Positions 43,551-55,926 of a stretch of 64,000 nt of DNA are shown in pieces. The DNA is from Neonectria sp. B-13 (Eukaryota > Ascomycota > Sordariomycetes > Hypocreales > Nectriaceae). The notes under the pieces were generated by a model. The model was not told where the DNA came from. It searched no databases and worked only from the letters and a program-made list of their open reading frames with translations. The translations under genes were made by a program, and so were the position numbers. The stretch is taken from positions 842,030-906,029 of the forward strand of contig NOKP01000022.1 in assembly GCA_002682825.1 (NCBI GenBank), written 5' to 3'. The first letter of the stretch is position 1. Each line of letters starts with the position of its first letter.

Positions 43551-44272
43551 GTGTGAATAAGGTACAGACTGGTAGACAGGATCCTTTGACTATCCCTTGA
43601 GTAGGACTTTGGTTTCTCTCCCAAATGTTGTCCAAACTCCAGGAAATTCAAGACAGTGCTCAGCAAAGGCAATCTCAGTGTCTCTGATCTTAGTCGCTAT
43701 AGTGCCGTAGTATCGTGGTGTCGTTTTCCTTATCAATTGAGGGTTCGTTACAGAGTAGACGGAACTGTATTTATCGAAGGCCAATGTGAAGCCGGAATTG
43801 CAGGGCCCAGCTGCCCGGTCGGTGGCGGGGCCGAAGGCGGTTGTGACCATCTGCCCAATCAGTGGCGGGGCCGCAGGCGGTTTTGACCATCCCCCCACCC
43901 CCCGAGATCCAATTCAACTTATGTTGTTTTGGAGCTAGCAGTACACCCGGCGGATCCAATCTCTCTATTTGAGCAACGGTTACCTAGGACTAGAAGGCAT
44001 TTGTCTACAATAGCCAGCTCGGGGTGGTGGTGGTGGTGGTGGTGTAGTACCGGGAGCTTGGTCTTTTCAGACAATGGCCAATTTAACCACATTTCCACGC
44101 GGTGATACACTAATTAGAATACATCGCGTCTATACAATTTCGGAGTCAAGTAGACAGCTATTACTGGGATTTCACTGGTGTCCCATGGGCTACTGAAGAA
44201 ACTGGTTAAACGGGTGGGTATGAAATCATGCTCGAGGAAGAATTGCGGGAGTACAGATTTTTTGAAAAATAT
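43551..44272. other. Intergenic with a 40-bp tandem duplication and a microsatellite
   Basis: A segment GTGGCGGGGCCG(A/C)AGGCGGTT(G/T)TGACCATC occurs twice in tandem at 43812-43890. A (GGT)n microsatellite lies at about 44022-44044. No gene is supported. The 3' end of the hydrolase gene lies to the right. Confidence 0.45.
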
Positions 44273-45486
44273 CTAGAATAGCTTGTATGTGACGGCCGGC
44301 TTCAAGTCCATAACCTTACATTGTGTTTTGGCTTCAACCAGCTCGGTAGCCGGCTTCGTATCCACCCGAAGCGGTTTTACAGCACTGTAGAGGTATAAGT
44401 TCAGACTGTGTCGAGATAGAATGGGGAAGGCATGATCGAAACATACCTGTCATCATGTAAACACCAGATGACTGTAGGCGGGAAACCGAGCCATTCCAGC
44501 TCGTCGACTGCGAATTGTGCGGCGGAACCATCAAAGGGTCTACCGTTGAGATTCCCACGGCCGGCAATTCCTAGGATCGCCACATCGGGCTTGGGCTCTA
44601 GATCCTGCAGGATTCCCTTATAAGCGCCGAGATGTGCGCTCCAGAGCACTGTCTTCTTCTCGCCGAAGAGCAAATTAAACGCCAACTGGCCTCCGTCGCA
44701 AGCCGACATGACATTTTGTTTCCTGTCAGCCACATAATCGGCAAAGGAGCGCTGGCCGTCGTTCATCTTGTCTCGCGGCATCAACTCGCCCATACTGAGC
44801 ATGCCGTACCTCATTCCTCGGTTTACATCAATTGTGCAGGCATATGGATTTGCTGAGCCCGTGTAGACCTTACCCGTGTCGAAGACGTCGGGTAAGTCGT
44901 GAGGCCCGTTGCCCGGCAGCAGGCAATGAAGTGAGGGCCAAACATGGACCGACATGACGGCCAAAGACGGATGCGGCAGCGGAGGCGCTACAGGCGGTCC
45001 AGGGGCAGTGGGACATTCGCCGCTTACGGCCTTTGCCCGATCAGATTTCGAGAAGAGGGGGATCCGTTCACCGCCGGCGGCAGAGATGAGTTGTTCTTCC
45101 GGAACGCCAGCGGCGTGAAGATGGTTGACAGCCTCAGCATTTGCGACAACCACTGCTCCGGTTTTGAGAGCGAGTCGATCAGCTCCTGGTAGACTGCTAG
45201 CATGTAAGCCATTGCCATAGCAAAGATAGGTATTTAACAGACTGATCGAAATGTGCATGAGATATGAAGATGTAATCCGCTTCAGAGACATCGTCGATTG
45301 AAAGGTACTTTTCAAGCACCGAAGGCCGCTCAAGCCAGGTGTCCAGGAAAATTGTCAATCCTCCCCATCTTACTCTGTAGGTGGTTGCTCCTAGTTCTCC
45401 CAGTCAGTCTGTTGATGAGAGCAGGTATTATGAATCGCCCATTTACCAAACCACTCGAGCAAGACTTGATCGCTCTCAGAAACCAT
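44273..45486 (-). CDS. Metallo-beta-lactamase-fold hydrolase
   Basis: Four exons: 45486-45447, 45396-45243, 45193-44447 and 44384-44273, with introns of 50, 49 and 62 nt. The sum is 351 codons, 350 aa. The second splice creates the metal-binding motif H60-A-H62-F-D64-H65 (ISHAHFDHLPGADRL), which strongly supports the model. Upstream is the strand-turn WGGLTIFLDTWLERP. Downstream are GAVVVANAEAVNHL, ...AHLGAYKGIL and a late WCLHDDSAVKP with a candidate metal His. The fold matches the UlaG/NAPE-PLD-like branch of the superfamily, usually cytosolic hydrolases of esters, lactones or phosphodiesters. The substrate is not deducible. It is transcribed divergently from the FAD monooxygenase across a 375-bp shared promoter, so the two probably work in one pathway. 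Confidence 0.8.
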
Positions 45487-45861
45487 TTCGCCGAATTCAA
45501 GCTCAGTTGCGCGGGCTAACAAGGAAAGGATTTGGAGCGTCGAACGCGTCACTCAAACTCAGCTAAGTTATCTTATAGTTTTTTTGGCAGTCTCCGCACG
45601 AAACCCGCACTCTGAAGATTGAACGTAGCGTCGGAGGTACCCCGCCCCCACAAGTTGATGAACTCGGTTACCGTATTGCAAGCGGGGGAGGCCGATGCCA
45701 TTGCCGCGCATGCTCTGGGTCGATAGCAGCGTGGAAACGGGGTACTAGTGTATATAAGAAAGTGTCTTTTCTAAGACAAAAGAAGCATTACCATACAAGA
45801 ACATGGAGAACGCCCGTCCACGCCTGCAACATCTCGATACTAGCACCCCCAAGCACACGCC
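45487..45861. promoter_or_regulatory. Divergent promoter with two CGG...CCG inverted sites
   Basis: 375 bp separate the starts of the hydrolase and the monooxygenase. CGG-N7-CCG lies at 45632-45644 and CGG-N3-CCG (CGGTTACCG, a perfect palindrome) at 45665-45673. Such inverted CGG triplets are the classic targets of Zn2Cys6 dimers, and a Zn2Cys6 regulator is encoded next door. TATATAAG at 45751-45758 lies 104 bp before the monooxygenase ATG. Confidence 0.5.
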
Positions 45862-47606
45862 ATGGCCGGAACGACGAAGCCCTTCAAAGTCATCATCGTA
45901 GGCTCAGGCTTAGCAGGCTCTCTGCTTGCTAACGGGCTGATCAGTAACGACGTCGAAATCGCAGTGTACGAGCGCCTCGAGAAGGATGTCAAGAGAGAAG
46001 GATACCAAATTCGACTGGGCGCGCCAGCCCTAATTGGTATGCGAGCCAACTTAGAAAAGGACCACCTCTCACGGATTGTTGAGAAGTTTGGTCGCGCCGG
46101 TGGAGCAAAATCCTCAGCTCCGAGCGTATACGACGAGAAATTCAATCGGCTCATCGACTTCAGGCGGTTCGCGGCGTACAGCAAATCCGCGCCCATCAAC
46201 CGAGTCATCCTGCGCGACGCACTCGCAGAACCTGTCGACAAGGCGGGCAAGCTGCACTACGGCCGGTCGTTTTCACGCTATGAGATTCTCAAGCCAGGAA
46301 CGCAAGATGAACAGGTGCGGGTGTACTTCAGCGATGGGACGTACGACGATTGCGACGTTCTTGTTGGAGCGGACGGAAGTCATTCCAAGGTTCGTTTGCC
46401 CGTTCACCTTAGCGCACCGTAAATGCAAAGGTAGACAGAGCGACAGACAGATGCTGACAACATCGCCGGGAACAGATTAACAAGCAAATCGGCTTGAACA
46501 ACATTGCAGACGTTCCGAGATATATTAGCCTGATAGCGAAAAGCGATTTGCCAGCCTCGACATTTGCCAAAATGAGCCCAGGTTTGCGGCAAGGACCGGT
46601 TGCGGCCTTTGCCGATCGAAAGCCTCTCTATTTTGCAGGTACGTCGGCCATGTCCCTCGAGTCATATCAAACATCCAAAGGAAGACGGAGCTAAACTCTA
46701 GATGATAGTGTACCTGCCCGACAAAATCGATGCTAGTGGTCATGCGGACAACCCGAACGCAACATTGCCGAATGGAACAAACTTCGACGACGGCGTCTCA
46801 TCGTGCATGTTTGCAGTCCATTTCTTGGAAAACACTGTACCTCCGAATCTGGCGCGGCTCTCGCGCGAGGAGAAGTGGGATGTGGCATCTTCAGCTCTAC
46901 GAGGCTGGTCAGATGAATAGTGGGTTTTCCTCTTCTCCTAGTGACGTTACGGCAACGTTACGTACTCTACTAACCGCCCTGCAGCCATGAAATGATTGAT
47001 CTAGTGAGAACTACCGACCCGTATATCCTCAAAGGCCGAGCTAGCGTACGACCTGCAAGAAACTGGAGGAGAAAGGTTGCCATCTCCACAGAATCTGAAC
47101 GAGGACATCCGCGTGTGTGGATGCTAGGAGACGCAATGCATGCAATGCTGCCAAACAGGTAATTGTTTTAGCCCGGGCCAGCCCGTTCGCCTCAGAGTAC
47201 CAATCTGACACGATGACAGGGGCATGGGAGGAAACCAAGCAATGCAAGACACGGCGACGATACTCCCGCTGTTGACGAAGCTTGCGTCACAACCCTACAA
47301 GCCATCGACGCAGGATATAGAAAAGGCAGGCCAGGAATATGAAGACGAAATGATTCCTCGAGCATTCACTTGGGTGGCCAAGAGTGGCGGTTCCAATTTC
47401 ATGGTACGTTGAACGCACAGAAACGTAGATTACTCGACCCAAGGCTGACTCGTTTATCATAGCCCATCGATTCGAGCACCTTCACAGGCCGTTTGCTATT
47501 TCGACTTGCTGGTATTTTACTGCACGTGATCGCGATTTGGTCGAGAACAAAGGGTTGGTTATTTGGAAACAAGGATATAGACGACGCCCCCGAGCTCCAG
47601 AGCTGA
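45862..47606 (+). CDS. FAD-dependent monooxygenase (salicylate/aromatic hydroxylase type)
   Basis: Six exons: 45862-46389, 46476-46638, 46709-46919, 46985-47158, 47220-47403 and 47463-47606, with introns of 59-86 nt. The sum is 468 codons, 467 aa. The N-terminal Rossmann motif is VIIVGSGLAGSLLANGL (about residues 10-26). The second motif is DVLVGADGSHSK (about 165-176). The third is WMLGDAMHAMLPNRGMGGNQ, formed across a splice, where GD contacts the FAD ribityl. This order defines the PHBH-type single-component flavin monooxygenases. The C-terminus has a hydrophobic helix (LLFRLAGILLHVIAIWS) that could anchor it to membrane. The likely reaction is NAD(P)H- and O2-dependent hydroxylation of an aromatic or polyketide-like substrate. 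The acceptor of intron 2 (46708) is the least certain splice. Confidence 0.85.
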
Positions 47607-47767
47607 AAGGCGTACAGTGTTGGAAGAGATGTGTGGGAATTCAATTTTCTGTCAATTTTGTACATAAAGGCCTTGCAGGCATCCCTCGGGGTTCCAGGTA
47701 GCACTATTGGGAGAGTCAGATGATTCTGATCCTGCTAGAAAAGTAATTCGTAGGTCTTTAGCCCAAT

Positions 47768-50623
47768 CTACTCTGGTGTGAATGTTGGTATCGAGCCGTG
47801 CAAATGCTGCACAGCGGTATGTGCTATACCCCTCGAGAGCCCTATCCATGACTGCTGACAAAGAAGGATCCGATGGAACTCCTTGAGCACCCGAATACTG
47901 GCGCCTTTGTCGGACAGACTCCCCATTCCTGTAATGTAAAATGAGCTGGGAGTTCCTGACTGGATCCAAGGCTCAACGTGTGAGCGGTCGAACATCCGAT
48001 CCAGCCGCAACGAACCTCCCGAGCCTGTATCCTGTTGGCGCGCATCACTAGAGCCAAATTCTAGCAGGTACTGTCGCAAAAACAAAGCTGCAGTGAGTAA
48101 AACGAGGGGGTCAAAGAAGGCAACCATCGTCTCTTGGCGGAGCAAGGCAAATATCATGGAGCAATGCCACAAGCACTCTCGAGCCGCCTTGGGTTTTTCG
48201 TGAACCCACGCGGCGAATTCTCTATTGGCGATATCCATGCCCGAGGCGGTCACTTGCCAACCAGACAATTCGTACAAGGTCCTCAGAGGACATTGTCGGA
48301 GAATGGATAATAAGTGATAAAACTTGCGAACGGTGGTTTGACTGGACAACCCGGATGCTGAAGGCCTGCTCTCAGACGGAAAGCACTCGAATCCATGGTT
48401 TGCCGCTAGACCCAGCTCTTCCAATATTGGTAATTGCCTCTCCATAGGAGGATTCTGAGTGTCAGGCCGATCCTCAGGTGTGGTAGTACCGTTTGCTCGA
48501 GACATCAGATGTCGAAATAACCAGGATTCGGCAAACTTTTTTATGTATCGCTCTTCCACGTACACGCCCATCAAAATCAATAGCTGAGAAAAGGTATTCA
48601 GCTTCTGTACGGCAGCGTTGAAGGTGAACTGCTGGGACAAAAGAGTGGCTAGGCTAACACCGTGAGCTTTATCTACAAGAAAGGAAATCGAGTTAGTGAA
48701 GGCCAACGATTCACTGTGCAGATCTTGTTACCTCTCTTCCCGGAATAACACTTCCACCACTCCTGGGCGTTTGATGCTCGCCACATATTGTCATCACTAG
48801 GCAAGGATTCTTCGAGAGCACCTGGGCTGAGGCTTGGGCGGAGATCCAGAAAGATGTAATTGAGACATTCGACAACTGAGTATGGTCAGCTTTCAACCTT
48901 GCGTGTAGATGTGGATAGCTCGAGCACATACGCCAGATTGTGTAGATGAGCCTTCGTCGACTCTCCACTTCAATCCACGAATGCCATTTCCGAGTCCGGG
49001 TATCGAAACCCTCGGGGACCTCCGCAGCGAGCGTGTCTCTTGGGACGAGCAATGCCCTTTGCAAGGTGGCCAGAACTCCTTTGCTGTACTGCAAACTTGC
49101 AATACCGCTCTGTGTACCATCGAATGACATGCAAACATGGTGTAATACAGCAGCGTCAATGAAGGACCTCTCGGCGGTTTGTGGGTTTCCAGGCACCTGT
49201 AGATCGTTATTAAGGATTGTTCTGGATGCGCAGAAACTGATACTTACATTAATGAGAACTGCGCGATGCAGGACATCTTGTAGACCGGACTTGTACCGTT
49301 CGTGGTGGCTGACGGCGGAATATTGACACCCAATTGCTGCCATTGCTAGGTACAAAATCCAAGCCGTATTGCCTTCTTTGAGAGTCATACGATGGACGAA
49401 AGGCAAGCACGGGTCAAAATATTCGTAATACAACTGCACAAATCCATAAAAAATTGAAGCTTCCACAAAAGTCGATTTGCCTGTGGCAGCGTCGAAGCCG
49501 AGCTGGGACTCGTAAAATTGTGAGATTCTCGCATGAAGGACGTCGAAATCTTCTTGAACGTGACCGTAATCTTCGCTCATTGACGTGTGACAGTCGTCTG
49601 GTTCGAGATGCGGGAACGGTAAGCAGGAAGAAGTGACATCGAAGCAGCTCCTAGCCGTTGCTTTTGGAAGGCCCGAATCTTCTACACGCTGGGGCAGTTC
49701 GTGGGGGTCAGCAGGGACGGGGGTTGCGCTCGCCATCTGACTAAGTAGCTGATCCGATGTCATGGTGAAGCCAAAATCCATACTCGAATCTAGGAAGTCT
49801 GGATTGAAGTCGTTCAGTGTCCACAGCGACGAGTATCCGATTGAGGACACTGGTTCCATGAAAATATCCTCGCTGGCAGAGACGCTGGGTGTGGCAAAAT
49901 CCAAAAGGCTCGTTATCGCTTCAGATGATGGTTGGTGAGCGCGGGAGGCCTCGGATGGCGGCTTGGGGTCGACTTGGGATTGCGGCTGGTCAACGAAACC
50001 TGTTGGAGGAGCGAATGCAGGATCTCTCGGAGTATGCCTGGAGACTGAGGTATCCTCGGTTCCCTGCAAGGCTTGAGTCGTGACATGTTGGGCGATTGTG
50101 GCGGCAGATGAGGGATAAGCCGGCTTGTTATGGACGCTCCGAGACAGATCGAGTGACACTGATTCAGAATCCTGACTCTGGTGGCATATGGTCGTGACTC
50201 GATGTTCCTCGTCCTCCATAGCCGCAACAGATTCTGCATGTGTGGGTTTCGTAACACGCCGGTGTGCGCATATTAATCCTTTTTGTCGACAGCGGCCACA
50301 CGGACTTTGTCCATCACAGCGCTGCTTGGATCTTGCGCAACTCTGACAAGCGGCGGGAAAATATCGAGCCGTCTCATGAGCTTTTACGGCTTCTTCGCCA
50401 TGTGTGACCAAATGACGCCTCAAAGTATCCCTAGAGGCTCAAAGCATTAAGAAGAGCGAGGGCGATAGGTGGTGATAGGTGATTTGTATTCTTCATACCT
50501 TCTCGGAAACGACTTGTTGCACACATTGCAGGTAAAAGGTCGAAGACCCGAATGACGATGCAAATGACGATCCAGGTGCTCGCGGCGCTGAAAAGTGATT
50601 TTGCAGTGAGGACAGGAGGGCAT
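47768..50623 (-). CDS. Fungal transcription factor with two C2H2 fingers and a Zn2Cys6 cluster
   Basis: Five exons: 50623-50499, 50430-49248, 49196-48932, 48875-48732 and 48672-47768, with introns of 51-68 nt. The sum is 874 codons, 873 aa. Finger 1 is C4, C7, H20, H24. Finger 2 is C32, C35, H48, H52, split by intron 1. The Zn2Cys6 cluster is C70-x2-C73-x6-C80-x5-C86-x2-C89-x6-C96. From about residue 330 a fungal-specific transcription-factor domain follows (FYGFVQLYYEYFDPCLPFVHR, LAMAAIGCQYS, then ESRRRLIYTIW). C2H2+Zn2Cys6 regulators control catabolic and secondary-metabolite genes in ascomycetes. It lies tail to tail with the monooxygenase, 160 bp apart, and is the best candidate to bind the CGG sites in the divergent promoter. 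The last exon holds the C-terminal helical region. Confidence 0.88.
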
Positions 50624-50942
50624 CTGGTTAAATATTCGTCAATGAGGATGATTCAGTGATGCAGTCGTTTGGATCGGGATGAATAGGAAAGCAATTTTTG
50701 CATATGCCAGGTAGTTACCGTGACCGACAGCTGGACACGAGGCCGGGCAGGACCTACTAGCAACTGGTACAGTACTTGAATGCGGGGCTTACTCTGCCGT
50801 CCAAGTGCCGGAGATGCCGCTTACTTATCAATTTAGCAGGCCTTAATAACGGAAAGCGGCAGGTGTGCGAGCAATCGGGTGTGCGACTAGGCCGGATCGG
50901 GAAGGTGGGGTGGAAATGTGTGCGGGGGGAATCTAATGTATC
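50624..50942. other. Upstream region of the transcription factor
   Basis: About 320 bp between the regulator start codon and the Tc1/mariner insertion. Nothing specific was recognised. The transposon has inserted in or just beyond the promoter region. Confidence 0.3.
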
Positions 50943-50944
50943 TA

Positions 50945-50971
50945 CGGAGGGCCCTTTCAAAAGTCATGTCC
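50945..50971 (+). repeat. Left terminal inverted repeat of the Tc1/mariner element
   Basis: Starts CGGAGGGCCCTTTCAAAA, ends TCATGTCC, preceded by TA at 50943-50944. Its reverse complement is found at 52450-52476 with one mismatch. Confidence 0.9.
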
Positions 50972-52449
50972 CGCGCTAGTGAGCGCCAAGGAGCAGGGGT
51001 AAGCAAGTACCACCAAATTTACTATATGACTATTCCCAACAATGCTTCTAACCCTTCCTTCCTTCGCAATACTCATTTCCACCTTCCAACTCAATGATTT
51101 TCTGCACATAGCGAGGGATCCTTTCAATCCAAGACTGGATAAGGGTCTAGGGCATCTCTTTCCAAGCTGTTTCCCAAGCTTTAATAGCATCACGCCAGTT
51201 CTTAGGGGCCCCTTTCTTCATAGTCATCCTCTTCATCCAAGGCCAGGCTGCCTCAATAGCGTTAAGGTCTAGGGAATTCCCACACCAAAGAAGCCGCCAG
51301 ACTTGATAAAGATCATAGACCCAATGTTGAATGTAATAACTGTAGGCTAGGGCCTTATCTTCTTAGACCACAGTCTCCAGCCAGTCTCTCTTACACTCCT
51401 TAGCAAAGGGGAACATCTTAGGGATCAGAATTATAGTCTAATACCAATACCAGTCAATACTACCCTTCAAGCCTCAGGTCAGCTTGCCAGTCTCTAAAGT
51501 CCATCGCCAAGTCGGCTTCGGCCCAGGTAGCTGCCAAAGATACAGTCTACATAGCCCATTCAAAAGCTCCCATTCCTCCCGCTTGACTGGCTCAAGCTCC
51601 TTATTCATAAGGACAATAGCTTCAGCAGTAGCTTTCTTCTCAGCAGCAGTCTCAGGAGACCAGCAGTAACAGGGGCCCTTTTTATTATAGGAAAAGGTGC
51701 CCCAGAATATGAATTCGGACGCCCCTTTCCACCTCTCTCGAATATAGCTGCAGGTAAAAGCTTCATTGGGTCTTCACCATAAGCAATAGCTACTGCAGCA
51801 ATAGAGCAAGATAATAGAAGTCTCATTAGACCAAATGACATTCTTCTAGTCCTTAAAGGTCCAGTGCTAGTATTAAAGATACTAATCTAGCCATTGTTTT
51901 CTTATCTTCTTCGTTAGGCCAGGCTTCCTAGTCAGCTTAGTCTTATTAAACCTAGCCTTCTTAAGGATCCTCTAAACTATAATGTTAGAAATGTCATATC
52001 CTTTGAGACTTATAGCCCCAGCAATCTTAGCACATGTCTTTTCCCAGCCATAGCGATCCCACTGTACCTTTGTCATAACTAGCTCCTTTGCCTCATCCGT
52101 CTGCTTCATAGGGCGCCCAGAGCGGCTTGCATCTTCAAGAAACTCATTACAGATCGTAATAGGGGTTACATCGGGCTAGAAGCCCCTCTTGATAGCTTGG
52201 GCATAGATGCGGTTGACCTACCGGGTCGAAAGCCCAGTCAAATCGGCTATCTCTACAGTGGTCTTGCCACCAGCAGGGCATTTCAAAGCAATGATAAAGG
52301 CACAGGTCATAACATCAGTATGCCATCGAGTTATCATTGTAAATTGAATGGATAGATAAGGGAAAAATCAGGAAGAGGGCAGTCACACGTTAATTTGGCT
52401 GTAGGGTTCCCCTCTGGATTTGTCCTATGGCGTTTTTAGCGTCTTGGCA

Positions 52450-52476
52450 GGACATGAATTTTGAAAGGGCCCTCCG
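52450..52476 (-). repeat. Right terminal inverted repeat of the Tc1/mariner element
   Basis: Ends ...TTTTGAAAGGGCCCTCCG, followed by TA at 52477-52478. It pairs with the left repeat at 50945-50971. Confidence 0.9.
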
Positions 52477-53885
52477 TATGTATAAGATCTTTTATCCCTT
52501 TGACTGTGCTAAGGTAATATATTAGCTTAGCACCCTATATTACCCCTGCTTAAGCTAAGGTATATAGAGTGACTAAGAGTGCATTTAGAATTAATACTAT
52601 ATAGTTCCTTTAGTATATAAGTTATAATTACTTTATATAACTATTATAATATTTTTATTTCTTTGTAAGAAGATAGGGCTAGCTAGAGGCTAAGTGTTTA
52701 GTGCTTCCTTATAACTAATTATATAACTTAATTCAGGTAATACTAGCTTACTTAAATTATTAATCTTTTAGCCTAATAGCTAATTAGTTATTAAAGGTTA
52801 AATATACTACTTTAACTCTTATATTCTTTAACTTTATAATTATTAATTAGAGCTTTAATATAACCTTTTATAGCTAGACTTATAACTAGGTTAATACTTA
52901 GTTTAATTATATATAGTATATATTTATTATTATTTTTTCTCTTAGATATATTTATTATTATAAATAATAGATGATGTATTTCTAATAAACTAATATTAAT
53001 AGACTTTAAAGTATAGATTAAAGTCTAATAAAACTATTTCTTATTTATTAATTTATGTTTTATTAATATTAAATATAGCTTAGATTAGGTAAGATTATAT
53101 AATATAATAAAATATAAGAGTTTATATTTATATAAAATAAAGTTTATTTAGAATTATAGCTAGTATTAATTATTAGTTAAATTTAAGTAAAATATTTAGA
53201 TTTAGCTCTTAGAATTAAGTGTTTTTCTAACTTATTAAGACTATAATTAAGAATAAGACTTACTTTTATACTTATTTTCTTATTTATTTTATAGTAAGTA
53301 GAAAACTAATAAAGTTAATATAAGGTTAAAAGTTAGAGAAATCTAATAAAATAGAGAATAAATAATAAGATAAATAATAATTATACTTTTACTATTAAAA
53401 CTACTATTTAAACTACTATTTCTACTTATCTATAATTCTATTGAACAATTATATTTTTCCTTTGCTTAAGCTTAATTAGAGGATAAATCTTTAGATTTTA
53501 AACCTAATTATTAACTTTTACTCTCTTTAGCTTCTTAGAACTCTTTCTATTAAATTCTTTTATACTTTATAGTTAATTAGTAGAATTCTCTTACTTTCTA
53601 ATATAGTTATTAATTTTTTTAGTTATAGATTAATTAGTATAATATTACTTATATAATCTATAAAATATAGTTATAGTACTTTAGACTATTAATAAATCTC
53701 TTTTTTATATTAGTAGTATTACTATTCCTTTCTAACTTTAAAGCTAGCTTCTTTAGAAAGACTTATTTTATTATAATCTATTAGACTATTACTTTATTAA
53801 GCTAAATTCTATCTTATAATAAAATATTATTATAGCTTAGGTTAAGATTAAATAGTTATAACTAGTAGAACTATAATATACTTAC

Positions 53886-54898
53886 TACTATTAAAACTAC
53901 TATTTAAACTACTATTTCTACTTATCTATAATTGTACTAAATTATATGTTTCTTTTGCTTAAGCTTAATAGGGGGATAAATCTTTAGATTTTAAACCTAA
54001 TTATTAACTTTTGCCCCCTCTATAGAACTCCCTCTACTAAATCCCTTTATGCTTTATAGCTAATATTAGAGATAACTATAGTAGGATTCCTTTGGTTTCT
54101 AATATATTACTCCTTTAGCTATAAATTGATTAGAATAATATTACCTATTAACTTCAAAATCTATAAGGTATAGATAGGGTTATATAGCTTCTTAAGGAAC
54201 TCTTTCTCTATAGTAGTAATATTATTATTCCTTTCTAGCTTTAGAGTTAGTCTCTTTAGAAAGAGCTATTCTATTATAATCTATTAAACTATTATTATAT
54301 TAAGTTATATTTCCTCTTATAGTAAGATATTATAATTAAAGATTATTAATTAGATTAACTTTTTAGATCTAAAGTAATTAATTATAAGCTATTTTATATA
54401 TTTTAGGTTAAACTTTTAAGCTATAATTTATAGTATAAAAATAAGGCTTAAATATTCTTTTAATTTATTATATAGATTATATAAGAGTCTATATATATAG
54501 CTTAATAAAAGCTTATTAGACTATAGTATAATTTAAATAGTAATTATTTTATATAATTAATAGTATAATTATTATATTATATAAAAGGTTAAATAGAATA
54601 TAAAAAGGTAATTTAAAAAGTATAAAGACTAAGCTTTTATTCTAAGGGGTTTTAGCCTTTTCTAAGATCTAGCTTTTCTAAGATCTAGCTTTTCTAAGAT
54701 CTAGCTTTTCTAGCTAATTAGAATAGTAAAACTTATACCTTAACTTTATAATAAAAACTTTTATTTTCTTAAGTTATTATTACCTTAGGCTTAAATATTA
54801 AGCTTATTATACTATTGTTTTTTCTATTTTCTTTTATACTATTTAATCTTTAGTCTCTTCTCTAGGTATATACTATTAAGGACTATTATATCTAAATA
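53886..54898 (-). repeat. 1.05-kb repeat unit, inverted copy
   Basis: It begins with ACTATTAAAACTACTATTT (reverse of the unit end) and closes with GGACTATTATATCTAAATA (reverse of the unit start). The 16-bp repeat cluster is at 54656-54715 in reverse. Confidence 0.75.
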
Positions 54899-54902
54899 AT
54901 TA

Positions 54903-55926
54903 TTATTAAAACTACTATTTAAACTATTATTTCTACTTATTTATAATTATACTAAATAGTTATATATTTCTTTTGCTTAAGCTTAATAGGGGGATAAATC
55001 TTTTGATTTTAAACCTAATTATTAACTTTTGCCCCCTCTAGAGAACTCCCTCTATTAAATCCCTCTATACAGTAGGATTCTCTTACTTTCTAATATATTA
55101 CTCTTTTAATTATAGGTTAATTATTATAGTATTACTTATTAGCTATATAATCTATAAGATATAGTTATTATGCTTTAGACTATTAATAAACCTCTTTTCT
55201 ATATTAATAGTATTATTATTCCTTTTTAGCTTTAAAGTTAGTCTTTCTAAAAAGACTTATTCTATTATAATCTACTAAGTTATTATTTTATTAGACTAGA
55301 TTCTATCTTATAATAGAATATAATAACTAAAGACTATTAACTAGACTAATTCCTTAGTCTTAGAGTATTAATTAGTTTTAATCTCTTTTATATCTTATAG
55401 GTTAAACTTTTAAATTATAATTTATAGCTTAAAAATAAAGCTTAAATCTACTTAAAATAGACTATATAGATTATATAAGAGCTTATAAGTATAGCTTAGT
55501 AAAGGCTTACTAGGCTATAGTGTAATTTGGAAGGTTATCTTATATAATTAGTTATATAGTCTTTGTATTATATAGAAGGTTAAATAGAATATAAAAGAGT
55601 AACCTAGAAAGTATAGAGCCTTATAAGCCAGGCTTTTATCCTAAGGGGTTTTAGCCTTTTCTAAGATCTAGCTTTTCTAAGGTCTAGCTTTTCTAAGATC
55701 TAGCTTTTCTAAGATCTAGCTTTTCTAAGATCTAGCTTTTCTAGCTAATTAAGATAGTAAAACTTATATCTTAACTTTATAATAGAAACTTTTATCTTCT
55801 TAAGTTATTATTACTTTAAGCTTAGGTATTAAGCCTATTATATTATTATTTTTTCTATTTTCTTTTATATTATTTAACCTTTAGCCCCTTCTCTAGGTAT
55901 ATATTACTAAGAACTATTATATCTAA
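54903..55926 (-). repeat. 1.05-kb repeat unit, inverted copy, directly adjacent
   Basis: Same landmarks in reverse, with the 16-bp repeat cluster at 55655-55745. It follows the previous copy head to tail. A fragment of a further unit start in reverse follows at about 55936-56023. Confidence 0.75.

Larger units (their letters stand above)
50943..52478 (-). mobile_element. Tc1/mariner-type DNA transposon, RIP-decayed
   Basis: Terminal inverted repeats at 50945-50971 and 52450-52476 match at 26 of 27 positions (outer end CGGAGGGCCCTTTCAAAA), each flanked by TA, the expected target duplication. The transposase is on the minus strand, ATG at 52337 to about 51000. It reads as a helix-turn-helix start, RSGRPMKQTDEAKELV, then ILKKARFNKTKLTRKPGL, VIWSNET (first catalytic Asp changed to Asn) and NSLDLNAIEAAWPWMKR (second Asp region). 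The frame is broken by several TAG codons exactly where CAG (Gln) fits, for example CGG-TAG-GTC and GAC-TAG-AAG. These are C-to-T at CpA, the RIP signature. The element is inactive. Confidence 0.9.

Noticed and set aside
50757..50960. Frames near the transposon's left end as a gene
   Set aside because: Short, no domain, and one overlaps the terminal inverted repeat.
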